From NCBI RefSeq assembly GCF_019173455.1, contig NZ_JADPQH010000002.1, positions 697,490 to 761,489 on the forward strand: 64,000 nucleotides of DNA, read 5' to 3'. Position numbers and translations under genes: made by a program. Positions 17,247-25,465 of the stretch are shown one piece after another (within the stretch, counting starts at the first letter, position 1; each line of letters begins with the position of its first letter). The notes beneath the pieces were generated by a model. That model made no database searches. It saw nothing but the letters and a program-made list of their open reading frames with translations, and was not told the origin of the DNA. Source of the DNA: Nesterenkonia sp. Act20 (GTDB taxonomy: Bacteria; Actinomycetota; Actinomycetes; Actinomycetales; Micrococcaceae).

Positions 17247-18308
17247 ATGACCACGGCGGGGCACAGCAGCGAGGTTCTTCTGGATCTCCAAGGGCCGTTC
17301 GACCTGCCCCGAACGCTGGGGGTCCTCCAGCGCGGGGCCGGGGACCCGAGCATCCGACTGGATCCGGGCTCGGCCGCCATGGCCGGCGGTCCACAGGGGA
17401 CGCCCGGCGCTGGGGCGTGGATGTGCCAGCGGATCTATGACGCCCAGGGCCGGCAGCGCGGACAGGCCAGTCTGCGCTTTGACCAGCTCGGGCCCTCGAT
17501 CGTGCGGGTACGGGTGGCTGCTGCGAGCGGCGATGGCGCCGGCGCCCACGAGGTCTCCGAGCTGGCGGAGCGTCGGGCGGGGCGGCTGCTCGGCTGCCTC
17601 GACGACTGGGGGGATCTCGAACTTCGCCTCGATGCTCTCGGAGACGAGACCTCGGCGGCGTTGGCTCGGGTGCGGCGTCGTCATCCTGGTGTCCGGCTGC
17701 CCGCCACCGGAGCACTGTTCGACCAGCTGGTGACCGCCACCCTGGAACAGAAGGTCACTCATGATCAGGCTCGTGCCGGATGGCGCCAGCTGCTGCGCCG
17801 GCACGGGGAACCCCCGCCTTCGGCGCCCGGAGTGCCAGCCCCGGACTGGATGCGGCTGCCGCTGACGGGAGATCAGCTGCGCGCGGTCCCGTCCTGGGAA
17901 TGGCACCGGCTCTGGGTGCAGCCGGCGCTGTCGAAGACCATCCTGCGGGTGGCCGAACGCGCGAGGAGGATCCATCAGCTCAGCGCGGAGACCCCGGCCG
18001 AGACCGCGGCGGTCGCGGCACTCGGTGTGAGGCTGCGATCGATCCCGGGGATCGGTGAATGGACCGTGGCGGAGGCGCTGCAACGCTCCCACGGCTCTGC
18101 GGATCTTCCCGCCGTCGGGGATTACCATCTGAGCAACTTCGTCGGCGCCGCGATGACCGGTCAGCGCACCGATGACGCCGGGATGCTCCGGCTGCTCGCC
18201 CCCTACGCCCCGCACCGTCAGCGCGTGATCCGGCTGCTCAAGCTCTCCGGGTTCCAGCACCAGAAATACGGACCCAAACTGACTCCGGCGGACCACCGAA
18301 GTCGGTGA
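17247..18308 (+). CDS. DNA-3-methyladenine glycosylase II-type protein
   Basis: The 353-residue protein has an N-terminal AlkA_N-like half and a C-terminal HhH-GPD domain: FDQLVTATLEQKVTHDQA, the hairpin in IPGIGEWTVAEAL and the catalytic Asp region in AVGDYHLSNFVG. Such enzymes excise alkylated purines in base-excision repair. ATG 17247 is preferred over 17229: CAGAGT lies 6 nt upstream, consistent with leaderless starts elsewhere here, and neither ATG has a good ribosome-binding site. Its stop lies inside a 40-nt palindrome shared with the convergent trxA. Confidence 0.85.
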   Translation: MTTAGHSSEVLLDLQGPFDLPRTLGVLQRGAGDPSIRLDPGSAAMAGGPQGTPGAGAWMCQRIYDAQGRQRGQASLRFDQLGPSIVRVRVAAASGDGAGAHEVSELAERRAGRLLGCLDDWGDLELRLDALGDETSAALARVRRRHPGVRLPATGALFDQLVTATLEQKVTHDQARAGWRQLLRRHGEPPPSAPGVPAPDWMRLPLTGDQLRAVPSWEWHRLWVQPALSKTILRVAERARRIHQLSAETPAETAAVAALGVRLRSIPGIGEWTVAEALQRSHGSADLPAVGDYHLSNFVGAAMTGQRTDDAGMLRLLAPYAPHRQRVIRLLKLSGFQHQKYGPKLTPADHRSR

Positions 18309-18320
18309 TCCGCCGGAGTC
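18281..18320. terminator. Bidirectional terminator between alkA-type gene and trxA
   Basis: A 40-nt near-perfect palindrome: GACTCCGGCGGA pairs with TCCGCCGGAGTC, and CCACCGA with TCGGTGA with one mismatch. It includes the last codons of the glycosylase gene. No T-tract is evident. Confidence 0.6.
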
Positions 18321-18350
18321 GCGCGCTCAGTGCAAACTTCTGGGCTCGGG

Positions 18351-18734
18351 TCAGCTCTGGGGCGTCTCGCCCTGCGCCTGGTCCTCGGCGATCTGCTTGT
18401 GGACCTCGTCCATGTCCAGGTCCTTGACCGCCGTGATGACCTCGGTCAGCTGCTCGGCGTTCAACGCGCCGGGCTGCGAGAAGACCAGAACCTTCTCGCG
18501 GAAGGCCATCAGAGTGGGGATCGAGGTGATGTTCGCGGCGGCGGCGAGCTCACGCTCAGCCTCCGTGTCCACCTTGCCGAAGGTCACGTCCGGGTGCTTC
18601 TCGGAGACCTCGGAGTAGACGGGTGCGAACTGCTTGCAGGGGCCGCACCAGTCAGCCCAGAAGTCAACGAGCAGAATGTCGTTCTCCTCGAGGGTCTGCT
18701 GGAAGTCAGTGGTGGTCAGATCAGTGGTAGCCAT
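18351..18734 (-). CDS. trxA: Thioredoxin
   Basis: The 127-residue protein has the thioredoxin fold with the active site WADWCGPCK, then KVDTEAERELAAAANITSIPTL with the cis-Pro, and a short acidic C-terminal extension. It is the general cytoplasmic disulphide reductant. A TATGGT box (18743-18748) lies 8 nt before the ATG, so the transcript may be nearly leaderless. It stands alone and converges on the glycosylase gene. Confidence 0.95.
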   Translation of the reverse strand: MATTDLTTTDFQQTLEENDILLVDFWADWCGPCKQFAPVYSEVSEKHPDVTFGKVDTEAERELAAAANITSIPTLMAFREKVLVFSQPGALNAEQLTEVITAVKDLDMDEVHKQIAEDQAQGETPQS

Positions 18735-18886
18735 GCCTCGCCACCATACGCGAGCACTTCGAGCTTGTCGGCCCCCGCGGGACCGTGAACCAGGCTCTTA
18801 AGCGGCTAGCTGAACGACTCCGGCGAGCAGTTGCGACGACCCGGAAGCCGCCGCTGGGCAGTGATGCCGGGACGTGGACCCCGAGA

Positions 18887-18934
18887 CGCTGAAGGGCGGG
18901 CCGGGATCATTCTGATCCGACCCGCCCTTCAGCG
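18887..18934. terminator. Terminator hairpin of tRNA-Tyr
   Basis: CGCTGAAGGGCGGG (18887-18900) pairs perfectly with CCCGCCCTTCAGCG (18921-18934). Inside the loop GGATCA and TGATCC form a second short stem. It lies 7 nt after the tRNA 3' end on the minus strand. Confidence 0.65.
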
Positions 18935-18940
18935 GTGATG

Positions 18941-19022
18941 TGGCAGATGAGGGATTCGAACCCCCGTAGGCGATGCCAGCTGATTTACAGTCAGCCCCCT
19001 TTGGCCGCTCGGGTAATCTGCC
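18941..19022 (-). tRNA. tRNA-Tyr (GTA)
   Basis: A class II tRNA of 82 nt is read on the minus strand: acceptor GGCAGAT with ATCTGCC, anticodon stem around CTGTAAA (anticodon GTA), a long variable arm, the T-loop GGTTCGAATCC, and discriminator A. The CCA end is not encoded. Confidence 0.92.
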
Positions 19023-19244
19023 GCGCAACCACACGGTGTGACCTGAGGCCATTTCCCGTGTCGTGTTTTTTCATGCCCCGGTGCTCGGCACCCCATAACT
19101 TTAGCGAAGATGCGGGGAATTCTCGAATCCTGATCCGCAGACTAGGAGTATCGTGGGGCGCATTATTCGTGCCTGCGCGATGATCCCGTTCTGATCCTCC
19201 GCCATGCGGCACGCCCTCCCCCGCACCGACTTCCAAGGAGCATC

Positions 19245-20612
19245 GTGGCCGACATCGAGGCCGAAACTCTTGCCGAGAAGCTGAGTGAGCGCGGCCCGGC
19301 CGGCATCGCCGAGCAAGTCCGCGAACTCATCAGCGCCGGCACACTCACCGCAGGCATGCGACTTCCCACCGTGCGCGACCTCGCCACTGAACTCGGGGTC
19401 AGCGTGGGCACGATCGCTCAGGCGTGGAGCCTGCTGCGCGAATCCACCCTGGTCGAGACCCGCCGCCGCGGTGGAACCCGAATCGTGGACCCCGGCGAGG
19501 TGGGCGGCGTGAGCTTCCGCAGCTGGGCGAGCGTGGACCTGTTGCACTGCAGTCCTGACCTGCGGCTTCTGCCCTCTCTGGAAGAGGGGTTGCTGCGCAG
19601 CCTGAAACAATCTGATCTGCACAGCTGGAGCCGAGAGCACATCCTGCCCGAACTCCAGCGCGCCGTGGAGAAGAAGCTGGGCCACCGGCCTGCGGAGTCG
19701 CGTCCACGAAGCTTCGCCGCCGTCTCCTCCGCCACGGAAGGGCTCTGGCTCGCCACCAAGGCTGTTACGAGCCCCGGTGATCTGATCGCTGTGGAGGAGC
19801 CGGCTCCGCCGGGCTACCTCTCGGTGCCCCGCAGCCTTGGCCTGCACATGGTGGCGGTGCCCGTGGATGCTCTCGGACCGGTGCCCGCCGCGCTGCAGGA
19901 AGCCCTCGACGCGGGCGCCACCGCTTTCGTCCACAGCCCCGGAGGCGCCTTCTCACCGCGGCATGTGCTGAGCACCGGGCGCGCACAGGAGCTTCAGCAG
20001 ATCCTGGACGCCTCCCCCGAGACCGTGGTCATCGAGGAGGACCCGCTGGGCCCGCTCGCCGAACGGGAGCCCTTCGTCCACACCCTGGAGGCTCACCTTC
20101 CGGAACGCACGCTGCGCGTGATCGGCTTCGAACGCGCCTACGGCATGGACCTGCGCACCGCCGTGCTCGCCGGACCGAAGCCACTGATCTCGCGAGCGAT
20201 CACTGAGCGTTCAGGCGGTGTCAGCTCGAACAGCAGGATCCTGCAGCACGCCCTGGCGTTCCTGCTGCGCGACCCCGTCGCCGCCCGGCGGGTCAGCAGC
20301 GCCCGGACCCGGTACGCCACCCGGCGTCGGATGGCGCTCAAGGCCTTCACCGAGGCAGGCCTCACGGTCCAGGCGGGGCCCGCCAGCTGGGCGCTCTGGG
20401 TTCAGGTGCCCGACGAGCAGGCGGCGGCGCTGACCTTAAGCGCCCAGGGGGTGATCCTCGACGTGGGCAGCGGATCACATCTCACCGAACGGCCCACGGG
20501 ACTGCTGCGCCTCTCGATCGCTCAGCTGCCCGAAGATGAAGAGCTGCTCCGGGGTCTGGCCCAGCTGATCCTCCAGGCCACCGAGGAGGGCCTGAACTCC
20601 ACGTTCGTCTAG
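19245..20612 (+). CDS. MocR-type regulator (GntR winged helix plus aminotransferase-like domain)
   Basis: The 455-residue protein starts at GTG 19245, with AAGGAG 4 nt upstream. Residues ~1-80 form a GntR winged helix (EQVRELISAGTLTAGMRLPTVRDLA, LGVSVGTIAQAWSLL). The rest is an aminotransferase class I/II-like domain with IEEDPLGPLA and FERAYGMDLR; no clear PLP-lysine motif could be assigned. MocR proteins sense PLP or amino compounds. It does not sit next to an obvious pdx or transport target; the MetE-like gene is convergent. Confidence 0.85.
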   Translation: MADIEAETLAEKLSERGPAGIAEQVRELISAGTLTAGMRLPTVRDLATELGVSVGTIAQAWSLLRESTLVETRRRGGTRIVDPGEVGGVSFRSWASVDLLHCSPDLRLLPSLEEGLLRSLKQSDLHSWSREHILPELQRAVEKKLGHRPAESRPRSFAAVSSATEGLWLATKAVTSPGDLIAVEEPAPPGYLSVPRSLGLHMVAVPVDALGPVPAALQEALDAGATAFVHSPGGAFSPRHVLSTGRAQELQQILDASPETVVIEEDPLGPLAEREPFVHTLEAHLPERTLRVIGFERAYGMDLRTAVLAGPKPLISRAITERSGGVSSNSRILQHALAFLLRDPVAARRVSSARTRYATRRRMALKAFTEAGLTVQAGPASWALWVQVPDEQAAALTLSAQGVILDVGSGSHLTERPTGLLRLSIAQLPEDEELLRGLAQLILQATEEGLNSTFV

Positions 20613-20628
20613 AAGCCACAGGGCGGGA

Positions 20629-21846
20629 TCAGAGAAGTCGCTGTCCCGCCAGGGCGGCGCCGAGCCCCAGGGTCTCGAGCTTTGCGTGGGCGATCTGCGG
20701 ATGCAGGCGCCCGCCCAGGCCGCAGTCGGTGGACGCGATCACGTTCTCCGCGCCGACCAGACGGGCGAAGCGTTCGATGCGTTGAGCGACCAGCTCGGGG
20801 TGTTCCACGACATTGGTGGCATGGGAGACGACCCCGGGCGCGATGACCTTGCCCTCGGGCAGCGAGACATCCTCCCAGATCCGATACTCGTGCTCGTGGC
20901 GCGCATTGGCGGCCTCGAAGGCGTAGTACTTCGCGTTGACGCCGAGCATCAGGTCCACGATGTGCCTGAACTCGATATCTGTGGTGTGCGGGCCGTGCCA
21001 GGAGCCCCAGCACAGGTGGAACCGCACCTGCTCCTCGGGAATCCCCCGCAGCGCCCAGTTCAGCGCCTCGATGCGAATCTGGGTGAACCGCCGGTAGTCC
21101 TCCACGGAGGGCTCCGGAGAGATCTGATCCCAGTTCTCCGCCACCGAGGGATCATCGATCTGCACGATCAGCCCGGCATCGGTGATCGCCTGATACTCAT
21201 GGCGCATCACCTCCGCCCAGGCCCAGATATGGTCCTCCTCGTTCGCGTAGTGCCGGTTGGGGATGCGCGCGCCTGAACCCGGCGACAACGAGGTGAGGAA
21301 GCCCGTCTCCGCGCCTGCGGCGTCGAGTCCTGCACTCAGGTTCGCGATGTCGGAGTCCACGGCCGCCTGGCCCCGCCAGCTCAGCTCGCCGGTGGTGGAG
21401 GGGAACGCAGTGGCGGTCTTGCCCGTGGCGATGCCGGAACGCGGGTCCGAGTAGGCCTGGCTGAAGCGCACCCAGTCTCTTCGGTGGAGCATGTTCGTCA
21501 GCTGGATGTTCCCGGGGCTGGATTCCACGTGCGGCCAGCTGAACAGGTCTTCACCGGTCAGCTCGAGCCCGCCGACGCGCTGGAAGACATAGGACCACCA
21601 GGCCCCGTAGTCCACGGCCGAGGTCATCGCGTGCCCGTACTCCCCATCCCCGGGGACGGTCACCCCGTAGCTCCTCTGCCGGACGACCAGGTCGGTCACA
21701 GCTTGGGAGAGCAGGGTCTCAAACTCGGGGGTGCGGCGCAGCGTGAAGCCGTCGGGCTCCAGCTCACGCGCTGCATTCGCAGCGATGAGCTCCTCGGTGC
21801 GGGGCAGCGAGCCTGCGTGTGTGACCGGAATGGACCTGTCGGACAT
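20629..21846 (-). CDS. Cobalamin-independent methionine synthase II family (MetE C-terminal-like)
   Basis: The 405-residue protein corresponds to the MetE catalytic half without the N-terminal half. It has an N-terminal THAGSLPRTEELI motif, a zinc-site-like HLCWGSWHG (His-x-Cys), and ASTDCGLGGRLHP carrying the later Cys. Relatives transfer methyl or other groups to thiols; the substrate here is uncertain. ATG 21846 is chosen because GGAAGG lies 5 nt upstream; ATG 21861 has no such site. A TAAGAT -10 box is at 21885-21890. Confidence 0.8.
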   Translation of the reverse strand: MSDRSIPVTHAGSLPRTEELIAANAARELEPDGFTLRRTPEFETLLSQAVTDLVVRQRSYGVTVPGDGEYGHAMTSAVDYGAWWSYVFQRVGGLELTGEDLFSWPHVESSPGNIQLTNMLHRRDWVRFSQAYSDPRSGIATGKTATAFPSTTGELSWRGQAAVDSDIANLSAGLDAAGAETGFLTSLSPGSGARIPNRHYANEEDHIWAWAEVMRHEYQAITDAGLIVQIDDPSVAENWDQISPEPSVEDYRRFTQIRIEALNWALRGIPEEQVRFHLCWGSWHGPHTTDIEFRHIVDLMLGVNAKYYAFEAANARHEHEYRIWEDVSLPEGKVIAPGVVSHATNVVEHPELVAQRIERFARLVGAENVIASTDCGLGGRLHPQIAHAKLETLGLGAALAGQRLL

Positions 21847-21922
21847 GATTGCCTTCCGCATTTTTGTTCATATCTTCAAATCACATCTTAGCTGCAGAGG
21901 AGCACCGGCTGTACAGGACTAT

Positions 21923-21928
21923 TAGACT
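21923..21928 (+). promoter_or_regulatory. -10 box TAGACT of the yajQ-type gene
   Basis: TAGACT lies 45 nt before the ATG, which here has its own AGGAGA ribosome-binding site (21963-21968). This is therefore a normal leadered transcript. Confidence 0.4.
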
Positions 21929-21973
21929 CATCGGCAGATATCGACACCGACAGCACACCGACAGGAGACACCC

Positions 21974-22462
21974 ATGGCCAAGGACTCGACATTCGACGTC
22001 GTCTCGAAAGTGGACAAGCAGGAGGTCGCCAATGCCTTGAACCAGGCGCAGAAGGAGATCGCCCAGCGCTATGACTTCAAGGGCACCGGCGCCGAGATCG
22101 ACTTCTCCGGAGAGAAGCTGCTCATCAAGGCCAACTCCGAAGAGCGCGCCAAAGCCGTGGAGGATGTCTTCGGCTCCAAGCTGGTCAAGCGCGGAATCTC
22201 GCTGAAGTCCTTCGACTCCGGTGAACCCTATGCCTCCGGCAAGGAGTTCCGGATCGAGGGGACGATCAAGGAGGGGATCGACCAGACGACCGCGAAGAAG
22301 ATCACCAAGCAGATCCGCGACGAGGGCCCGAAGTCAGTCAAAGCCACGATTCAGGGCGACGAGCTGCGCGTGACCTCGAAGTCACGCGATGACCTCCAGG
22401 AGGTCATCGCGATGCTCAAGGGCTTTGAGGACGCCGACCTGCAGTTCGTCAACATGCGCTGA
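21974..22462 (+). CDS. YajQ-family nucleotide-binding protein
   Basis: The 162-residue protein matches the YajQ/DUF520 family over its whole length ([41 protein letters not shown], end [12 protein letters not shown]). The family binds nucleotides; some members bind cyclic di-GMP. It is monocistronic, with AGGAGA before the ATG and a T-tract terminator hairpin after the stop. Confidence 0.93.
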   Translation: MAKDSTFDVVSKVDKQEVANALNQAQKEIAQRYDFKGTGAEIDFSGEKLLIKANSEERAKAVEDVFGSKLVKRGISLKSFDSGEPYASGKEFRIEGTIKEGIDQTTAKKITKQIRDEGPKSVKATIQGDELRVTSKSRDDLQEVIAMLKGFEDADLQFVNMR

Positions 22463-22492
22463 CTCTGCTCGAGGCGACACCTCTCTCCCCCT

Positions 22493-22557
22493 CCCCCGCT
22501 GGTTGAGTTCTCCGGTAGTCATGTATCCACCGGAGAACTCAATAGGCGGGGGTTTTT
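22493..22557 (+). terminator. Rho-independent terminator with TTGAGTTCTCCGGT arms
   Basis: CCCCCGC (22493-22499) pairs with GCGGGGG (22546-22552); within it TTGAGTTCTCCGGT pairs with ACCGGAGAACTCAA. TTTTT follows. It lies after the yajQ-type stop and just beyond the convergent membrane-protein stop. Its arms recur in the hairpin at 22919-22980. Confidence 0.85.
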
Positions 22558-22835
22558 GGTGTCAGCGAGTTCGCGTCGCGACGGGCCTGGTGGCACAGGA
22601 TGAGCGCCAGGATCGCGCCGAGGATGGGGGCCGCGAACACCAGGATCAGCAGAACTGCCTTGGTGGTGACCGACATCGACCGCGACCGCAGGACGGCGAT
22701 CACTGCCCACAGTCCCAGCAGGAGCATGAGCACCGGGATCAGCACGACGAATCCGAAGCCGAAGCTCAGCGACTCCCAGACGTTGGGCACGAGTGGGTTG
22801 AGGTCAGCGCTGGCCAGCAGGGTCGCGGTGCTCAT
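22539..22835 (-). CDS. Small membrane protein with PLD N-terminal-like (PLDc_N) domain
   Basis: The 98-residue protein starts at ATG 22835, with GAGGAG upstream; an in-frame upstream ATG is unsupported. Two hydrophobic segments (near residues 22-45 and 52-75) are separated by a short basic loop RSRSMS, with a second basic patch, the PLDc_N arrangement. The function is unknown; such short proteins lack the phospholipase core. It is flanked on both sides by nearly matching hairpin elements. Confidence 0.7.
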   Translation of the reverse strand: MSTATLLASADLNPLVPNVWESLSFGFGFVVLIPVLMLLLGLWAVIAVLRSRSMSVTTKAVLLILVFAAPILGAILALILCHQARRDANSLTPKTPAY

Positions 22836-22914
22836 GGGTCTCCTCAAAGTCGACGGCGCGACGTCGGCCATTCAGCAGACGTCCAGGTGACACCGTAGCG
22901 CGGCTGACCCCACC

Positions 22915-22980
22915 AAGAAACCCCGCCGATTGAGTTCTCCGGTGGAAACATCTCCACGGGAAAACTCAACCAGCGGGGTT
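22915..22980 (-). terminator. Terminator of the Na/Pi cotransporter gene, similar to the one at 22493
   Basis: On the minus strand AACCCCGC pairs with GCGGGGTT, with inner arms close to TTGAGTTTTCCCGTGG and CCACCGGAGAACTCAA; a T-rich TTTCTT follows. The loop and arm sequences resemble those of the hairpin 400 bp away. Confidence 0.75.
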
Positions 22981-23010
22981 GATCGGGGTTGATCGGGTTG
23001 GGGGAAGCTC

Positions 23011-24246
23011 TCAGAAGAGGGTGCTGATACCGATCAGCGCCAGCGGGATCACGATGAACACGCCGAGCACCCATGCGAAGGCGTAGACCTTCTTCTCGGC
23101 GGCCAGATCGGCCAGCCAGGTCGCCCCGCGCGGCGGCAGGTCGCGCAGCCACGGGGTGCAGAAGATCACGAGCGTGGCCAGCACGTTGAACAGCAGGTGC
23201 GCCAGCGCCGCGGTCAGCGCGATCTCTCCCGCCGCGCCGTCGAAGGCAAAGGCTGAGATGAGGGCGGTGACCGTGGTGCCGATGTTCGTGCCCAGCGTGA
23301 AGGGGTAGATCTGCTTGAGCGTGAAGGCTCCCGAACCGGCCAGCGGCACGATCAGCGCGGTGGAGGTGGAGGAGGACTGCACCATGATCGTCACGGCGGC
23401 CCCTGAACCGATGCCAGCCACCGGGCCGCGACCGATCGCTGCGTGCAGCACCTGGCGAGCCTTGCCGACCAGAAGCACCTTCAGCAGCCGCCCGATGAAA
23501 TTGATCACCATCAGGATCAGGCCGACGGCGACGACGATCATGATCACGCCCTGCAGGCTGCCCGGAATGAAGCTCAGCGCGTCCTCGATCAGATGCGCCA
23601 GCGGCTTGGTGGCACCCTTGACGGTGGAACCGATGCCGCCCAGCACCGCAGCCACCGGGCCGCCGTCGGAGCCTGTGGCCATCCCCGCGATCGAGGTGGA
23701 GATCCGCTCGAGCAGGCTGAACATGATTTCCAGGGGCAGGAAGATCGCGACCGCGATCAGATTGAAGAAGTCATGCACGGTGGCGGCGGCGAAGCCGCGG
23801 CGGAAGGACTCCTTCTCGCGGACCATGCCCAGACTGACCAGGGTGTTGGTCAGCGTGGTGCCGATGTTGGCGCCCAGGATGATCGGGATGGCCACGCCGA
23901 GCGGGAGGCCGCCGGCCACGAGGCCGACCGTCACCGAGGTGGTGGTGGAGGAGGACTGAGTCAGCGCCGTGGCCACGATGCCGATCATCAGACCGACCAC
24001 GGGGTTGGTCGCGAAGCCGAAGAGCGCCTCCGCCTGACCTCCGGTGGCCAGGCTGAACCCGGTGCCGATGACATTGACGGCGGTGATCAGCACGTAGACG
24101 GCGGCTGCGACAGAGAGCCAGTTGGCGACGTCGAGCACCCGCCCAGAGAGACCGAATCGTTCGAAGGGGCTGAAGGGTCGCGTGGCGGACGCCTCGTCTA
24201 CAGGCCCGGCAACCCGCTGCGGGGCCTCGATCGACGGTGCGGACAT
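23011..24246 (-). CDS. Na/Pi cotransporter family protein
   Basis: The 411-residue membrane protein has two inverted Na/Pi-cotransporter repeats. Each carries a QSSST signature (TQSSSTTTSVTVGL, VQSSSTSTALIVPL) followed by a GA/TNIGTT motif. It should move phosphate with sodium. The C-terminal PhoU-like domain seen in many bacterial members is absent. ATG 24246 is chosen for its GAGGAG site; a longer frame upstream has no similarity. It is monocistronic with its own terminator. Confidence 0.88.
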   Translation of the reverse strand: MSAPSIEAPQRVAGPVDEASATRPFSPFERFGLSGRVLDVANWLSVAAAVYVLITAVNVIGTGFSLATGGQAEALFGFATNPVVGLMIGIVATALTQSSSTTTSVTVGLVAGGLPLGVAIPIILGANIGTTLTNTLVSLGMVREKESFRRGFAAATVHDFFNLIAVAIFLPLEIMFSLLERISTSIAGMATGSDGGPVAAVLGGIGSTVKGATKPLAHLIEDALSFIPGSLQGVIMIVVAVGLILMVINFIGRLLKVLLVGKARQVLHAAIGRGPVAGIGSGAAVTIMVQSSSTSTALIVPLAGSGAFTLKQIYPFTLGTNIGTTVTALISAFAFDGAAGEIALTAALAHLLFNVLATLVIFCTPWLRDLPPRGATWLADLAAEKKVYAFAWVLGVFIVIPLALIGISTLF

Positions 24247-24505
24247 GCAATCTCCTCTGCGGAACACGAGCCGTGGTTCAGCCCTGCTGTGAATCGGCTT
24301 GGCACTACATTTGCGCTGCGCGGGCGGGACTGCGTGAGTATCACCGCCGGATGAAGGGCCGTAGAACACTGTGCACCGCTTGCAGAACGAGAGTCACACG
24401 GGAAGGTGAACTGCAGGTGAACGATCCGCCCAGAGGCGGCGCGAGTAGGATGTCCTTGGTCACAGCGGACCATTTCCCACCCTGATCCCCCTCTGAGGAG
24501 AGTCA
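24247..24505. other. Divergent intergenic region, cotransporter / htpX
   Basis: This holds 259 bp with no gene. The htpX ribosome-binding site GAGGAGAG is at its right end and the cotransporter's GAGGAG at its left end. No clear operator was seen. Confidence 0.4.
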
Positions 24506-25387
24506 ATGCACCAGCATCACGGTCGGCTGCGCACAGCGGGGCTGCTCGCATTCCTCTTCGCGATGCTCCTGCTGGTCGGCGCGGTGATCGCCTATGCCAC
24601 CCAGACGCCGGGACTGATCTTCGTCTTCGGGCTCATCGGACTGGTCTCGGTGGCCTACTCCTACTGGAACTCCGACAAGATCGCGCTGCGTGCGATGAAG
24701 GCCTACCCGGTGACCCGGGAGCAGGCTCCCCAGCTCTACGAGATGGTCGAGGACCTGGCGCAGCGCGCGCAGCAGCCCGCCCCACGCATCTTCATCGCCC
24801 CCTCGCCGAACCCCAATGCCTTCGCCACCGGGCGAAACCCTGCCAACGGCGTCGTCTGCTTCACCGAGGGGATCCTGAACCTGCTCACCGAGCGTGAGCT
24901 GCGCGGGGTCACCGGCCATGAGCTGATGCACGTCTACAACCGCGACATCCTGATCTCGTCCGTGGCTGCGGCGGTCGCCGGGTTCCTCACCACGATCAGT
25001 CAGTTCTTTCTGCTCTTCGGCGGCGGCCGCGGCAACAACCAGGGTGGGAACCCGCTCGCGCTGGTCGGCGCGATCGTCGCGGTGTTCCTCATGCCGATCG
25101 CGGCCAGCCTGATCCAGATGGCGGTCAGCCGTACTCGCGAGTACGACGCCGACGCCGACGGCGCCGCACTCACCGGAGACCCGCTGGCGCTGGCCTCGGC
25201 TCTGGACAAGCTGGAGCGCGGCATTTCTCGCTACCCGCTCGAGGAGAGCCCCAAGCATGACGCGCACGCGCACATGATGATCGCCAACCCCTTCGGCGGC
25301 AAGGCGAAGAAGCTCTTCAGCACCCACCCGCCGATGCCCGAACGGATCGCCCGGCTGGAGTCGATGGCAGGCTACGAGCAGCAGTAG
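24506..25387 (+). CDS. htpX: Membrane zinc metalloprotease HtpX
   Basis: The 293-residue M48 protease has two N-terminal membrane helices (about 10-60), the zinc motif in GHELMHVYNRD, two more hydrophobic segments after it, and the third-ligand region SRTREYDADADG. It degrades damaged membrane proteins, usually under envelope stress. GGAGAG precedes the ATG. It is monocistronic, ending at a perfect palindromic terminator shared with the convergent reductase gene. Confidence 0.95.
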   Translation: MHQHHGRLRTAGLLAFLFAMLLLVGAVIAYATQTPGLIFVFGLIGLVSVAYSYWNSDKIALRAMKAYPVTREQAPQLYEMVEDLAQRAQQPAPRIFIAPSPNPNAFATGRNPANGVVCFTEGILNLLTERELRGVTGHELMHVYNRDILISSVAAAVAGFLTTISQFFLLFGGGRGNNQGGNPLALVGAIVAVFLMPIAASLIQMAVSRTREYDADADGAALTGDPLALASALDKLERGISRYPLEESPKHDAHAHMMIANPFGGKAKKLFSTHPPMPERIARLESMAGYEQQ

Positions 25388-25401
25388 TGACGTGCGGCGG
25401 C

Positions 25402-25443
25402 AGAAGAGTGCCCCCTGGCCCATGGGCCAGGGGGCACTCTTCT
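25402..25443. terminator. Perfect 42-bp palindrome between htpX and fprA
   Basis: AGAAGAGTGCCCCCTGGCCC is followed by AT and its exact reverse complement. It lies between two convergent stop codons, so it can terminate both genes. Confidence 0.8.
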
Positions 25444-25465
25444 GTCCTCAGTCAGTTCAGCAGCC

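Noticed and set aside
17103-18296. Upstream extension of the cbs frame
   Set aside because: Open but opposite the glycosylase gene, without similarity; cbs begins at MKYAQSVVEL after a -10 box.
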